This document shows positions 53,225 to 62,150 of a DNA stretch of 64,000 nt, in pieces. The notes under the pieces were generated by a model, which saw nothing but the letters and a program-made list of their open reading frames with translations, did no database searches and was not told where the DNA came from. The stretch covers positions 186,001 through 250,000 of the forward strand of contig JAPLOA010000035.1 in NCBI GenBank assembly GCA_026400835.1, read 5' to 3'. Within the stretch, counting starts at the first letter, position 1, and each line of letters starts with the position of its first letter. The stretch comes from Planctomycetales bacterium (GTDB taxonomy: Bacteria; Planctomycetota; Planctomycetia; Planctomycetales; Planctomycetaceae). Made by a program: the position numbers and the translations under genes.

Positions 53225-53284
53225 CCTGCAATGACCGGTTGATGAACCGAGGTCGTGGTCCGTTTCCAGCAAGAAAGTCCCTCG

Positions 53285-54607
53285 ATGCAAACCCAACATT
53301 CTCGACATCTGACGAGCGTATTATTCTGTTCGTTTTTCGTGCTGCTGATCCAGGCAAAAACGTTTGCTGGCAGCTACGATCCGTCCTGGGCATCGGTCCA
53401 GCCAAAGCGAATCGTCAAGGCGCTTGCGCTGCCGAATGCCAATGAGAGGCAGAACGGTGATGCCCTGGTCAAGGCAATCGAAGGACTTGTTCCCGGCGAT
53501 CGACTCGAGATTGGCACGGGGACTTACAATGTCAATCGGCTCTGGGATCTATCCGTCTCAGGAACTGCTGCAGAACCCATCTGGATCGTGGCCGACCAGG
53601 ATGCCGAAGTCATCATCACTCTTCCGGATTCTCGGCAAAACGTCCTCAATGTCGGTCATGGCAAACCGGTGGGGTATCTTTGCCTGCGTGGTTTGGAGTT
53701 CACGGGCGGCAGCCATGGGATTCGCCTCGGTCAATGCCGCAACGTGTGGATTGATCAATGCCATATCCATCACACGCAGGATGTCTGTCTCAGCGCGAAC
53801 TCAGCCGATACGCATCAGCTTTACCTGACGAACAACACCATCCACGATGGAAATGGGACCGCAGAAGGAATGTATCTCGGCGGAAACAACGGCGACGTGA
53901 TTATGAGCGAGAGCGTCATCGCTTTGAATCATGTTTACAACTGCCGTGGAAGCCAGGGAGATGGCATCGAAGTGAAGCAGGGTTCGTGGGGAAATCTGAT
54001 TGCTGAGAACAGGGTGCACGATTGCAACTATCCGTGTATCACCGTCTACGGCACGGGCGGCAAGCCACAGAACGTGATCGAACGCAATGTCTGTTATCGC
54101 AGTCTCGACAGCGTCATGCAGGTCCAGGGAGAAGCGATCGTTCGCAACAACCTTCTCATTGATGGCAGGAACGCAGCTTTCGCGAGCACTGATCACCAGG
54201 GAAAGACGGTCAATTTGCAGGTCATTCACAATACGCTGGTGAACTCGGCTCACGCGTTTCGCGGCGGATCATGGAACGCGCGGTGTGATATGGTCCTGGC
54301 GAACAATGTCATTTACTCGCGTGAGCAAAACGCATTGCACTTCGCCAATGGGTATAACGGAGTAACGATTGCAGGAAACGTGGTTCTCGGTGATGGACCG
54401 AAACCCGGTTGTACGCCTGGTCGCGGCCTTCAGGATTTCAAACACCTGACATGGAATGCCGAGCATCTGGATGCAGCCCCGGTTGCGGAAGCTCCGTTTC
54501 AGCAGGGAGTCGCCGAGTATCACCTGCCCATCGACCTCTACGATCAGCCTCGCAATGCGAACGCGGTCATCAGCGGCGCGGTGGCGCGATCCACCGCCGC
54601 GTTCTGA
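53285..54607 (+). CDS. Secreted right-handed parallel beta-helix protein
   Basis: From the ATG at 53285 the protein has 440 residues with a signal peptide (HLTSVLFCSFFVLLIQAKTFAG). The body is a right-handed parallel beta-helix of the pectate-lyase type, with repeated coils such as RNVWIDQCHIHHTQDVCLSA, HQLYLTNNTIHDGNGTAEGM, SVIALNHVYNCRGSQGDGIEV, NLIAENRVHDCNYPCITVYG and DMVLANNVIYSREQNALHF. Such proteins bind or cut polysaccharides. No catalytic residue set can be assigned. Confidence 0.85.
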   Translation: MQTQHSRHLTSVLFCSFFVLLIQAKTFAGSYDPSWASVQPKRIVKALALPNANERQNGDALVKAIEGLVPGDRLEIGTGTYNVNRLWDLSVSGTAAEPIWIVADQDAEVIITLPDSRQNVLNVGHGKPVGYLCLRGLEFTGGSHGIRLGQCRNVWIDQCHIHHTQDVCLSANSADTHQLYLTNNTIHDGNGTAEGMYLGGNNGDVIMSESVIALNHVYNCRGSQGDGIEVKQGSWGNLIAENRVHDCNYPCITVYGTGGKPQNVIERNVCYRSLDSVMQVQGEAIVRNNLLIDGRNAAFASTDHQGKTVNLQVIHNTLVNSAHAFRGGSWNARCDMVLANNVIYSREQNALHFANGYNGVTIAGNVVLGDGPKPGCTPGRGLQDFKHLTWNAEHLDAAPVAEAPFQQGVAEYHLPIDLYDQPRNANAVISGAVARSTAAF

Positions 54608-54736
54608 ATCTGTCCAGGCTGCATTAGACTTGTGAGCACACAATCGCGTTCCGAAATCCTCTCCCGAAGATTGACCATTGTTCTGCTCAGGCGCACAGAT
54701 CGCCCTTATGCATAGTCGCAATCTGCTTCAGTCACG

Positions 54737-54783
54737 ACTCCGGCGTGTCGGACCAGAGTGTTGAAGCGAACTCCCGTTCCTCC
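54737..54783 (+). repeat. Dispersed 47-base repeat, copy 2
   Basis: This is the second copy of the repeat described at 46521-46567 (starts actccggcgtgtcgga, ends cccgttcctcc). Confidence 0.5.
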
Positions 54784-55054
54784 ACAGGCGTTGCGGACTG
54801 AATTCGGCGCAGTTCAGCCCCTTTTGTGGTGACGCTCGTGGATGTCCCAGGGCTCGTGATCTCTATCACGGTGACAATTGGTTGCCCTGCATGGCACGCT
54901 CTTCTGATCCGGCATGACCCTCGACAGCCGATGGTAAAACTATCCCAGCACGTTTTAACGCTGATTCTTCTGCCGGGAAGCTGCAAAGCAGCCGGATTGC
55001 AAACTGCTGACACAACGAAGCCCGAGGCGTCTGTCGCGGCCGACGCTCACGCTG

Positions 55055-55111
55055 TTACGATCCGTTGGTCTCGGATTCGTGGAAGGAACAACAGAATACC
55101 TTCCTGTGACT
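55055..55111 (+). pseudogene. Possible UppP (undecaprenyl-diphosphatase) N-terminal scrap
   Basis: LLRSVGLGFVEGTTEYLPVTN matches the start motif of UppP (LGxVEGxTEFLPVSSTGH). After this the frame (to 55276) continues with a hydrophobic stretch that lacks UppP motifs. The rest of the 830-base gap 54608-55436 holds only the 47-base repeat and, near 55400, the presumed promoter of the transporter gene. Confidence 0.4.
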
Positions 55112-55436
55112 AATCCTGAGATCACCGTTTTGACCGCAGCGGTGAGTGGCTTGCTCTTTAACAGATGGATTGTGCAACATTTGGTTGATGTACTTGCAGT
55201 CGCTGTTGCGTTGTTTGTCGTCCCCGCCATCATCCTTGTGCAACCTTTGGCGCAGCGATGCCGGCAGTTTCAGTGATCACAGCCTTTAGCGTGACTTTCC
55301 CATCGTTACCCCGTTCATTGGTCCAAATGCTAACCTTGTCGCACTACCACTTTGTATAGTACGACACATACGAAGACTTCACGTGAACCGGCCGACGGGT
55401 CACTGAACACAATCCACTTCCGGGATATGGTCGAGA

Positions 55437-56750
55437 ATGAACGCTCACCGCAAACATAAGCGACCACATCCGATGACTCACCGTCGTCATGGCATTTCTC
55501 GGAAGTTTGCTCAGTCTCGGACCGCAGGGAAAGGCGCGTTGGTGGCCTTTCTGGCTGTATTGGGTCCTGGATTACTTGCTGGATTATCCGATGACGACCC
55601 TGCGGGCATTGCGACCTACTCGATGCTCGGGGCGGATCACGGCTATCGACTCTTATGGATTATCCCAGTCTCAACCGTGCTGCTTGTTTACTTTCATTTG
55701 GTGGCGGTTCACATCGGTGCTGCCACGGGCAAGGGATTTGTCGCCATTATTCGCGAACGGTGGGGACATGGAGTCGGATATATTGCTGTGACTGGGTTGT
55801 TATTTGCCAACTTCGGAACAATTTGCGCCGAGTACGCAGGAATTTCCGCTGCAGCATCACTGGTCGGCATCCCGTCCTGGATCAGCACACCTGTCGCTGG
55901 AATATTGATTTCCCTTGTCGTCGTATTGGGCTCGTTCCATCGAGTGGAAGGCGTCCTGCTGGTGATTTCATCAACACTGGCCCTGTACATAATTGACGGA
56001 GTTCTGGCGCGGCCGGATTGGTCGCTTGTTGTTCGCAATTCCATTATTCCTCATGCTCCGGCGAATCCAGCCGGCTGGCTCGCTATCGCCGCAACTCTGG
56101 GAACGACACTCGCACCATGGGGACTGGCCTTCATTCAGTCGTATGCTGTCGATAAGAAAATCAAAGTGTCCGACATGCGAATGGAGCGAATCGATGTGAT
56201 CATCGGATCGCTTCTCACGGGCGTTATCGGGCTCGCAATTGCCGTCGCCTGCGCTGCGACACTCCATCCGGCAGGTATTCATGTCGATGACGCACGCGAT
56301 GTCGCGATTTCCTTAAGACCGTTGGCTGGCTCATTCGCTACGGTGCTCTTCGGAGCCGGACTGCTCGGCGCGTCGCTGCTGGCGGCAGCAATCGTTCCGC
56401 TGGCAACGGCCTATTCCATTGCAGAAGGGATCGGGGCACCCGCTTCGCTGGATCTCGACGCACGCCAATTCCAGTTTTTTTATGCGGCTTTCATCGGACT
56501 GACCGTTGCTGCGGTAAGCGTGGTGTCGCTTCCGAACTTGCCACTGATTCCGCTGATGTACGCGAGCCAGGTTGTCAATGCCATCCTGCTCCCGCTGCAT
56601 GCCATTGCGATCCAGATGTTGGCCAGCGATCCGTCAATTATGGGCGAATCCAAACCCGGTAAATTGATGCTTGCCGCGGGATGGTTTGGCGTGGTTTTGA
56701 TCGTCGCTTGCATCGGCGCCCTTGCTGTCAGTTGGATTACCTCAAGGTAA
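55437..56750 (+). CDS. Nramp-family metal transporter with unusual metal-site motifs
   Basis: The 437-residue protein has 11 membrane helices of the Nramp fold. Helix 1 carries GLSDDDPAGIATYSMLGA where canonical Nramp has DPGN, and helix 6 carries LGTTLAPWGLAFIQSYAV where canonical Nramp has a Met-Pro-His or Met-containing metal site. These changes are seen in Nramp-related clades that may prefer other ions, such as magnesium. It should sit in the inner membrane and use proton coupling, but ion choice cannot be told. No neighbours hint at function. Confidence 0.88.
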   Translation: MNAHRKHKRPHPMTHRRHGISRKFAQSRTAGKGALVAFLAVLGPGLLAGLSDDDPAGIATYSMLGADHGYRLLWIIPVSTVLLVYFHLVAVHIGAATGKGFVAIIRERWGHGVGYIAVTGLLFANFGTICAEYAGISAAASLVGIPSWISTPVAGILISLVVVLGSFHRVEGVLLVISSTLALYIIDGVLARPDWSLVVRNSIIPHAPANPAGWLAIAATLGTTLAPWGLAFIQSYAVDKKIKVSDMRMERIDVIIGSLLTGVIGLAIAVACAATLHPAGIHVDDARDVAISLRPLAGSFATVLFGAGLLGASLLAAAIVPLATAYSIAEGIGAPASLDLDARQFQFFYAAFIGLTVAAVSVVSLPNLPLIPLMYASQVVNAILLPLHAIAIQMLASDPSIMGESKPGKLMLAAGWFGVVLIVACIGALAVSWITSR

Positions 56751-57047
56751 AACACAACGACATCGGTGGGATTAACTCCACCCGGCAAGAGTATTCTGAA
56801 ACGTCGCAGCTGTTGAAATCTCACTTCACATCCAAGAGTTTTTCCGCGCAAGTGTTCTGACGAGGCAGTTTTCCGATGTCACGCTCGACTGTCATCGGAT
56901 CACGTTTCTGATTCTCGCAATGAGCCTTCATGCGAGTCGGTCCATCGGCAATCTTCTTCTCAGAACGCTGCGTAATCCCTTCCTCCTTCTTTGATTGCTC
57001 ACGACTGCGACACAGGATGCTGCCAGTCACCAGAGGAATCGTCCAGC
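56751..57047. other. Intergenic between convergent genes
   Basis: About 300 bases separate the ends of the transporter gene and hypE. I see no clear terminator hairpin with a T-run and no gene. Confidence 0.35.
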
Positions 57048-58109
57048 TCAGCAGATTCGAGGAAGTGGGGCTCCGGTGGGTTCGTCGAGCGGTCGCGGTG
57101 GGCCAACGCTGCGGCGAATAGTCACCGGGCTGATTCCCGCAGGTTGCACTTCTCCGATGATGGCCGCTTGCTCACATCCAACCACTCTTCGCATCGCCTC
57201 GATGGCCGATTGTGCATAGTCAGCGTCGATGGCAACCACAATCGTTCCTTCGTTGGCCACGTACAGCGGGTCAAGCCCCAGCAGCTCACATGCCCCGCGA
57301 ACAGCGTCTGTCACCGGAAGGCTGGGTTCGTTCAGAGCAAAGCTGTGACCACTTTCCTGAGCCCATTCATAAAGCACGCCTGAGACTCCGCCACGAGTTG
57401 CGTCACGAATCGCTCGCAGATGTTCGCCCACAGCATCGCGGAGCGAGGAGACGACTGGGAACACGGAACCGGAATCGCTCACGGACTCGGCATCCAGCGT
57501 AAATCCTCCGCGAGCACTCATGACGGCTATGCCATGACGGCCGATCGGACCGGAGACAAGGACTTTATCGCCGACTCGAATCGCCCCCGGCCCCGGCGGC
57601 AGCGGGTCCATGATTTCGCCAACACCGCTCGTATTAATAAAGAGCCCATCGACGGCTCCCCGAGGAACCACTTTCGTATCGCCTGCGACGATCGCCACTC
57701 GACATTCCCGAGCGGCACGAGCAACACTGTCCAGAACTGTCTCCAGAATAACTTTCGGCAGTCCTTCCTCAATGATCAGCGACAAGGTGAGCCAGCGAGG
57801 ATACGCTCCAGCCACGGCAAGGTCATTGACCGTTCCATAAACAGACAGCGAGCCCAGATCCCCGCCGGAAAAAAACAGCGGAGACACGGTATGACTGTCG
57901 GCACAGATGGCAAGGCGACAGCCAATCGTAGTTACTCTGGCCGCATCGGCAAATGCAGTATGTTCCGCCGAAGCGACCCGCGGCAGAATTGTCTCTGCGA
58001 TCAACCGACGACTCAGTCTCGCGCCTTCGCCATGAGCCAGCGAGATTCGTTCCGAGTCGGCCGAGATTGGGATCGGGCAATTCAGGCTCCAGTCGGAGAG
58101 ATGATTCAC
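57048..58109 (-). CDS. hypE: Hydrogenase maturation protein HypE
   Basis: HypE dehydrates the thiocarbamate on its C-terminal cysteine to thiocyanate, giving the CN ligands of the NiFe site. The 353-residue protein shows the PurM-like fold: HGEGARLSRRLIAETILPR, FFSGGDLGSLSVYGTVNDLAVAGAYPRWLTLSLIIEEG in part, VAGDTKVVPRGAVDGLFINTSGVG, RDATRGGVSGVLYEWA and the diagnostic C-terminus PLPRIC with the terminal Cys. Its ATG overlaps the hypD stop by four bases. Confidence 0.96.
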   Translation of the reverse strand: MNHLSDWSLNCPIPISADSERISLAHGEGARLSRRLIAETILPRVASAEHTAFADAARVTTIGCRLAICADSHTVSPLFFSGGDLGSLSVYGTVNDLAVAGAYPRWLTLSLIIEEGLPKVILETVLDSVARAARECRVAIVAGDTKVVPRGAVDGLFINTSGVGEIMDPLPPGPGAIRVGDKVLVSGPIGRHGIAVMSARGGFTLDAESVSDSGSVFPVVSSLRDAVGEHLRAIRDATRGGVSGVLYEWAQESGHSFALNEPSLPVTDAVRGACELLGLDPLYVANEGTIVVAIDADYAQSAIEAMRRVVGCEQAAIIGEVQPAGISPVTIRRSVGPPRPLDEPTGAPLPRIC

Positions 58110-59221
58110 AGTGTGGCCCTCGGGTGAAATTTCTCATAGGCGGCGCAGGCACCTTCGGACGAAACCATCGGTGCACCGAGCGGCGTTTCCGGCGTGCAGG
58201 CTTTCCTGAACTCCGCGCAGTCGCATGGCTTCAAACGTCCCGTCAGCACCTCCCCGGCGCGACATCGGGCTTGCAGTGCAATGTCTGGATTGATCTCATT
58301 CTGCGCGACGGCTTTCAGGTTGAATCGATGCATTGCGTCGAACTGTTGAAGCTCCCGGCGAATCGAATAACCACCAGAGTCTACCGGCCCCAATCCTCGC
58401 CAAACGCGAGTATCAATTTCATAGACCTTTGCGATCACATCACGTGCATGCATGTTTCCGTTCCTGTCCACCGAGCGACTGTAGCTGTTGTGGACCTCGG
58501 CACTTCCGGACTCAAGCTGCATCACACAATCCAGGATGCCCTGCAGCAGGTCGATCGTTTCAAACCCCGTCACGACGACCGGAACCCGGAAACGACGCAC
58601 GAATTCTTCATAGTCTGAATAGCCCGTAATGCAGCAAACGTGGCCAGCAGCAAGAAATCCCTGCACTCGATTCTGAGGTGCCTGAATTAAGGCTTCCATG
58701 GCTGGGAGGACTCGCACGTGAGACGCCAGCACGGAAAAATTGTCGAGCCCCAGTCGCTGAGCCTGAAGGACCGCTAGCGCTGTGGCCGGCGCTGTGGTCT
58801 CAAAGCCGACAGCAAAGAAGACAACATGCTCCGACGGATGGCTCTCGGCGTATCGAACCGCATCCAGCGGCGAATACACCATCAACACATTCGCCCCATT
58901 CGCCCGGGCCGTCAGCAATGAACCCCGCGAACCGGGAACTCGCAGCATATCACCAAAACTCGCCAGCAGCACATGGGGACGATGAGCCAGATCCAGCGCG
59001 TGATCGATGGCGGCCATGTCCGTTACGCACACCGGGCAACCAGGCCCATGAATAAGTTCAACGACGCCGGAAAGTTCGACGTCGATACCATAGCGGAGTA
59101 GCCCGTGTGTCTGCCCACCACAGACTTCCATCAACACCCACGGACGTGTTACCGTCGCTTTGATGCGATGCAACAGGGCGAGGGACTGTTCAGGATTGCG
59201 AAATTCGTCCACGAATTTCAT
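58106..59221 (-). CDS. hypD: Hydrogenase maturation protein HypD
   Basis: HypD is the [4Fe-4S] scaffold on which Fe(CN)2CO is built together with HypC. The 371-residue protein has the family motifs: MEVCGGQTHGLLRYGID, ELIHGPGCPVCVTDMAAIDHAL, VLLASFGDMLRVPGSRGSL, VFFAVGFETTAPATALAVLQA and the cysteine-bearing C-terminal part (CRAGEVLTGRLKPCDCAEF). It overlaps hypC and hypE by four bases each. Confidence 0.96.
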   Translation of the reverse strand: MKFVDEFRNPEQSLALLHRIKATVTRPWVLMEVCGGQTHGLLRYGIDVELSGVVELIHGPGCPVCVTDMAAIDHALDLAHRPHVLLASFGDMLRVPGSRGSLLTARANGANVLMVYSPLDAVRYAESHPSEHVVFFAVGFETTAPATALAVLQAQRLGLDNFSVLASHVRVLPAMEALIQAPQNRVQGFLAAGHVCCITGYSDYEEFVRRFRVPVVVTGFETIDLLQGILDCVMQLESGSAEVHNSYSRSVDRNGNMHARDVIAKVYEIDTRVWRGLGPVDSGGYSIRRELQQFDAMHRFNLKAVAQNEINPDIALQARCRAGEVLTGRLKPCDCAEFRKACTPETPLGAPMVSSEGACAAYEKFHPRATL

Positions 59222-59499
59222 TGAGGAATCTCCCTCGCCGCAGATCCCTCGGAATCGTTCGGTCCTGAGTACTCGTCAGCCATCTCAGCGAGGTCCTGCA
59301 GCGTCCGTTCAGCCTCTCTCGCATCAATGATGGCGATCGCGATCCCCGCATGCACGATGACATACTCACCAATTTTCGCATCCGGTGTGCAAGCCATTTG
59401 ACACTCGCGACGAATGGAACCAAATTCAATGATCGCCCGCCCAAAGATTGGGTCCTGATCGATCCATTCGATCACTTTGCCTGGAACACCTAAGCACAT
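59218..59499 (-). CDS. hypC: Hydrogenase maturation chaperone HypC
   Basis: HypC carries the Fe(CN)2CO unit to the large subunit through its N-terminal cysteine. The ATG at 59499 gives MCLGVPGKVIEW with Cys2 in the required place; the frame's earlier ATG at 59508 would put Cys at position 5 and was rejected. The 93-residue length is normal. The last 25 residues are acidic. It overlaps the end of hypF by ten bases. Confidence 0.95.
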   Translation of the reverse strand: MCLGVPGKVIEWIDQDPIFGRAIIEFGSIRRECQMACTPDAKIGEYVIVHAGIAIAIIDAREAERTLQDLAEMADEYSGPNDSEGSAAREIPQ

Positions 59500-62150
59500 C
59501 GGCAGCACTCCTGTTCGTGTTCGAGGTCGAGTAACGCGGCCGCGATGGCAATTTGCCCAGCCGCCAGCCCGCCATCGTTGGGTGGAATCTTTCCGTGCGT
59601 CAGAACGTCACGGGACTTTAACTTGAGCTGCCCGACAATCATTTCGGTGAGAATACGATTCTGAAAACAACCACCGGAAAGCACAACTTTGTAGCCATCG
59701 AATCGCTCGACGACTGAGTCCACCATGTCAGCAATTGCCTGATGGAATGATAGAGCTATCGCGGCCGATGATCGGCCGACCCTGAGATCTTCCACAATTT
59801 CTCTCACGAGCCCTGGCCAATCGAAACACAGCATTCCATCACGTTCATCGATCACACCTTTTATTCTGGCAGGCCGTTGGCTGGAAGTAGATTCGCCGCT
59901 GGTCGAGTCAGGGCTGTGCGATTCGGCGCAGGCGGAGTCTGCGCAGACTGATTCAAGTCTCATTGCAGGCTCCCCTTCGAATCCAGAGTAGCACAAGCCG
60001 AGAATAATCGCGGCCATGCCGTCGAAGAGACGTCCCATGCTGCTTGTCAACGGGCCGTTGGCAGATGTGGCGAGTTGCTGCACCTGCCGAATCTTCGCCA
60101 GAGACACGTCTGCAGCGAACATTCCGAAAGGTTGATCGGCCTGCGTACCAAACCGATGATGTTCCCGAGCCGACTGCAACAAACGAGCAATCTCTTCGGC
60201 TGTGATGTCGGGCATCGCGGTCATCAGCAGAGAAACCGCCGTGCGCCACGGTTCATCAATGGCTTTCTCGCCACCCGGCAACACAAATGGCAGCAAATGG
60301 CCGACGCGGCGAAATGAAGACTTTGTGGCCAGCAAAAATTCTCCGCCCCAGATTGTCCCATCAGTGCCAAAGCCTGTACCGTCAAACGCCACGCCAAGGA
60401 CTTGATTGTCAGAGATTTGATGCTCCAGCATACAGGAAACGATATGAGCGTGATGATGTTGCACGGCGATCGTTCGAAGACCTCGATCGGCGGCCCAGCG
60501 ACTGGTGAAATAGTCCGGGTGCAGATCGTGAACAACCGTGTCCGGATTGGCTTGATACAGTTGTTGCAGTGACTCGATGTGGTCAACAAATCGCTGGCGC
60601 ACGGCGAGCGATGACATGTTTCCCAGATGGGGCCCCAGAATAGTCTGATGCCCGTTCGAAAAAGCGCAGGCCACTTTCTGCTCGCCGCCAACGGCCAGAA
60701 TACAATGAGATGTCTGCAGTGGAAGTCGAAGCGGGGCAATTCCCCGGCCGGCGCGGATGGTGACGCATTCTCCGGCGATAATTCTTACCACACTGTCATC
60801 AATGGGTCGCTTAATCCGGCGATCATGATGCAACCAGCCGTCGGCGATACCATCCAGGGCTTGTCTCGCGGCATTTTCTTCGTAGACGATAGGTTCTGAA
60901 TCTTCATTGCCGCTAGTCACGACCAGCAGTGTTTGCAGAGTCTTCAACAACATCGCATGCAGTGGCGTTGTCGGCAACATCAACCCGATGGTGCTGAATC
61001 CCGAACTGACCTGCGGTGCCAGTGACAGGGACTGAAACGTCAGCAACTCGCCCGTGCCCACCAGGACGATCGGATTCACCGGCGAAGTCAACGCGTGGGA
61101 TTCGTGTTGATGGTGTTCCCAGAGTGCGTTTCTACAGCGTTCACCACTTTCGTGACTTTCGTGACTTTCGGCCCGGTCAAACGTTTCTTCAGGATCTAAA
61201 ACTGTAGGGTGTGACAAGTTCGCCCTGGCGAACGCAGGCACACCATCTTCACCGCGATGTGAAGTGCCTGCGTTCAGTGGTAAGTTTCGTAGTCCATCGG
61301 AACATTGCTGACAAAGCACTGATTCCAAGCCGGAAACCATCACGGCCAGCGGTTTGGTTTCCCTGCGCTTTCGAAGGCGAAGTCGTTTCACGGCTTCTGA
61401 GTTTCTGGCATCGCAGATCAGTTGATAGCCGCCCAGCCCTTTCAATGCGAGGATTCCGCCGCTTCGCAGAAGCCGAATTGCCGATTCGAAAGCGTCGCCG
61501 CCTCGGCAGTGCGAAGAAGCAAACTCCGATTCAAACCAGAGCTGAGGTCCACAATCCGGGCAGGTCATGGTCTGAGCGTGAAATCGTCGCTCATTGAGTT
61601 TCCTGAATTCAGCCTCACAGGCTTCACAATAATCGAAACTCGCCATTGTCGAGCGCGAACGTTCCCACGGCATGGTACGAACAATGCTGTACCGAGGACC
61701 GCATTGAGTACAACTGGAGAACCCATATCCGAATCGCCGGTTGGTGGGATCGACCAATTCAGCAGCACAATCCGGGCACATCGCGAGGTCCGCCGGAACA
61801 TCTGCGACGACAACATTTGCACTCGCAATGTCTTGAATAATGCTGAAGTCACCAAAACCCGCGACCGGCACTTCTGCCATGCTCACAAAGTGCAATATCG
61901 CCTGCGGGGACAACTCTTCGCGAAGTATTTCCTCAAACCGGGCAATGCTCGAACCTTGACCTTCGAGTATCACCGTGACGCCATCGGTCGTGTTACACAC
62001 GGAGCCATTCAGGTTCAGACGAATCGCGGCTCGAGCAATTGCCGGACGAGCTCCTATCCCCTGAACCCGTCCCTGAAGAAGGTACTTCACAGAAACAACA
62101 TTCGTGAGCGAACATTGCGTCTCAGTCACAGAAGTCAGAAGATTGTTCAT
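59490..62150 (-). CDS. hypF: Carbamoyltransferase HypF
   Basis: HypF makes the CN precursor from carbamoyl phosphate and passes it to HypE. The 886-residue protein has, in order, an acylphosphatase domain (LLQGRVQGIGARPAIARAA; about 20-110, slightly unusual as canonical HypF has VGFRPFV), two zinc fingers (CPDCAAELVDPTNRRFGYGFSSCTQC and CEAC...CPDC), a YrdC domain (about 210-480), and a Kae1-like domain (VQHHHAHIVSCMLEH, VAFDGTGFGTDGTIWGGEFL, SGGCFQNRILTE). It is longer than usual (about 750-780). Much of the extra length is an insert at about 290-370 that contains a palindromic repeat. Confidence 0.95.
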   Translation of the reverse strand: MNNLLTSVTETQCSLTNVVSVKYLLQGRVQGIGARPAIARAAIRLNLNGSVCNTTDGVTVILEGQGSSIARFEEILREELSPQAILHFVSMAEVPVAGFGDFSIIQDIASANVVVADVPADLAMCPDCAAELVDPTNRRFGYGFSSCTQCGPRYSIVRTMPWERSRSTMASFDYCEACEAEFRKLNERRFHAQTMTCPDCGPQLWFESEFASSHCRGGDAFESAIRLLRSGGILALKGLGGYQLICDARNSEAVKRLRLRKRRETKPLAVMVSGLESVLCQQCSDGLRNLPLNAGTSHRGEDGVPAFARANLSHPTVLDPEETFDRAESHESHESGERCRNALWEHHQHESHALTSPVNPIVLVGTGELLTFQSLSLAPQVSSGFSTIGLMLPTTPLHAMLLKTLQTLLVVTSGNEDSEPIVYEENAARQALDGIADGWLHHDRRIKRPIDDSVVRIIAGECVTIRAGRGIAPLRLPLQTSHCILAVGGEQKVACAFSNGHQTILGPHLGNMSSLAVRQRFVDHIESLQQLYQANPDTVVHDLHPDYFTSRWAADRGLRTIAVQHHHAHIVSCMLEHQISDNQVLGVAFDGTGFGTDGTIWGGEFLLATKSSFRRVGHLLPFVLPGGEKAIDEPWRTAVSLLMTAMPDITAEEIARLLQSAREHHRFGTQADQPFGMFAADVSLAKIRQVQQLATSANGPLTSSMGRLFDGMAAIILGLCYSGFEGEPAMRLESVCADSACAESHSPDSTSGESTSSQRPARIKGVIDERDGMLCFDWPGLVREIVEDLRVGRSSAAIALSFHQAIADMVDSVVERFDGYKVVLSGGCFQNRILTEMIVGQLKLKSRDVLTHGKIPPNDGGLAAGQIAIAAALLDLEHEQECCRCA
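61231..61276. repeat. Palindromic element inside hypF
   Basis: Arms gaacgcaggcac (61231-61242) and gtgcctgcgttc (61265-61276) are perfect complements, with an inner cttcac/gtgaag pair. It lies within the YrdC domain of HypF and adds residues such as SHRGEDGVPAFARA that other HypF proteins do not have. The reading frame stays open. A short tandem repeat (tttcgtgac, 61148-61169) lies nearby, encoding ESHESHES. Confidence 0.75.

Noticed and set aside
57212-59055. Plus-strand frames across hypE and hypD
   Set aside because: Antisense shadows; the minus-strand hyp genes have complete family motifs and 4-base overlaps.
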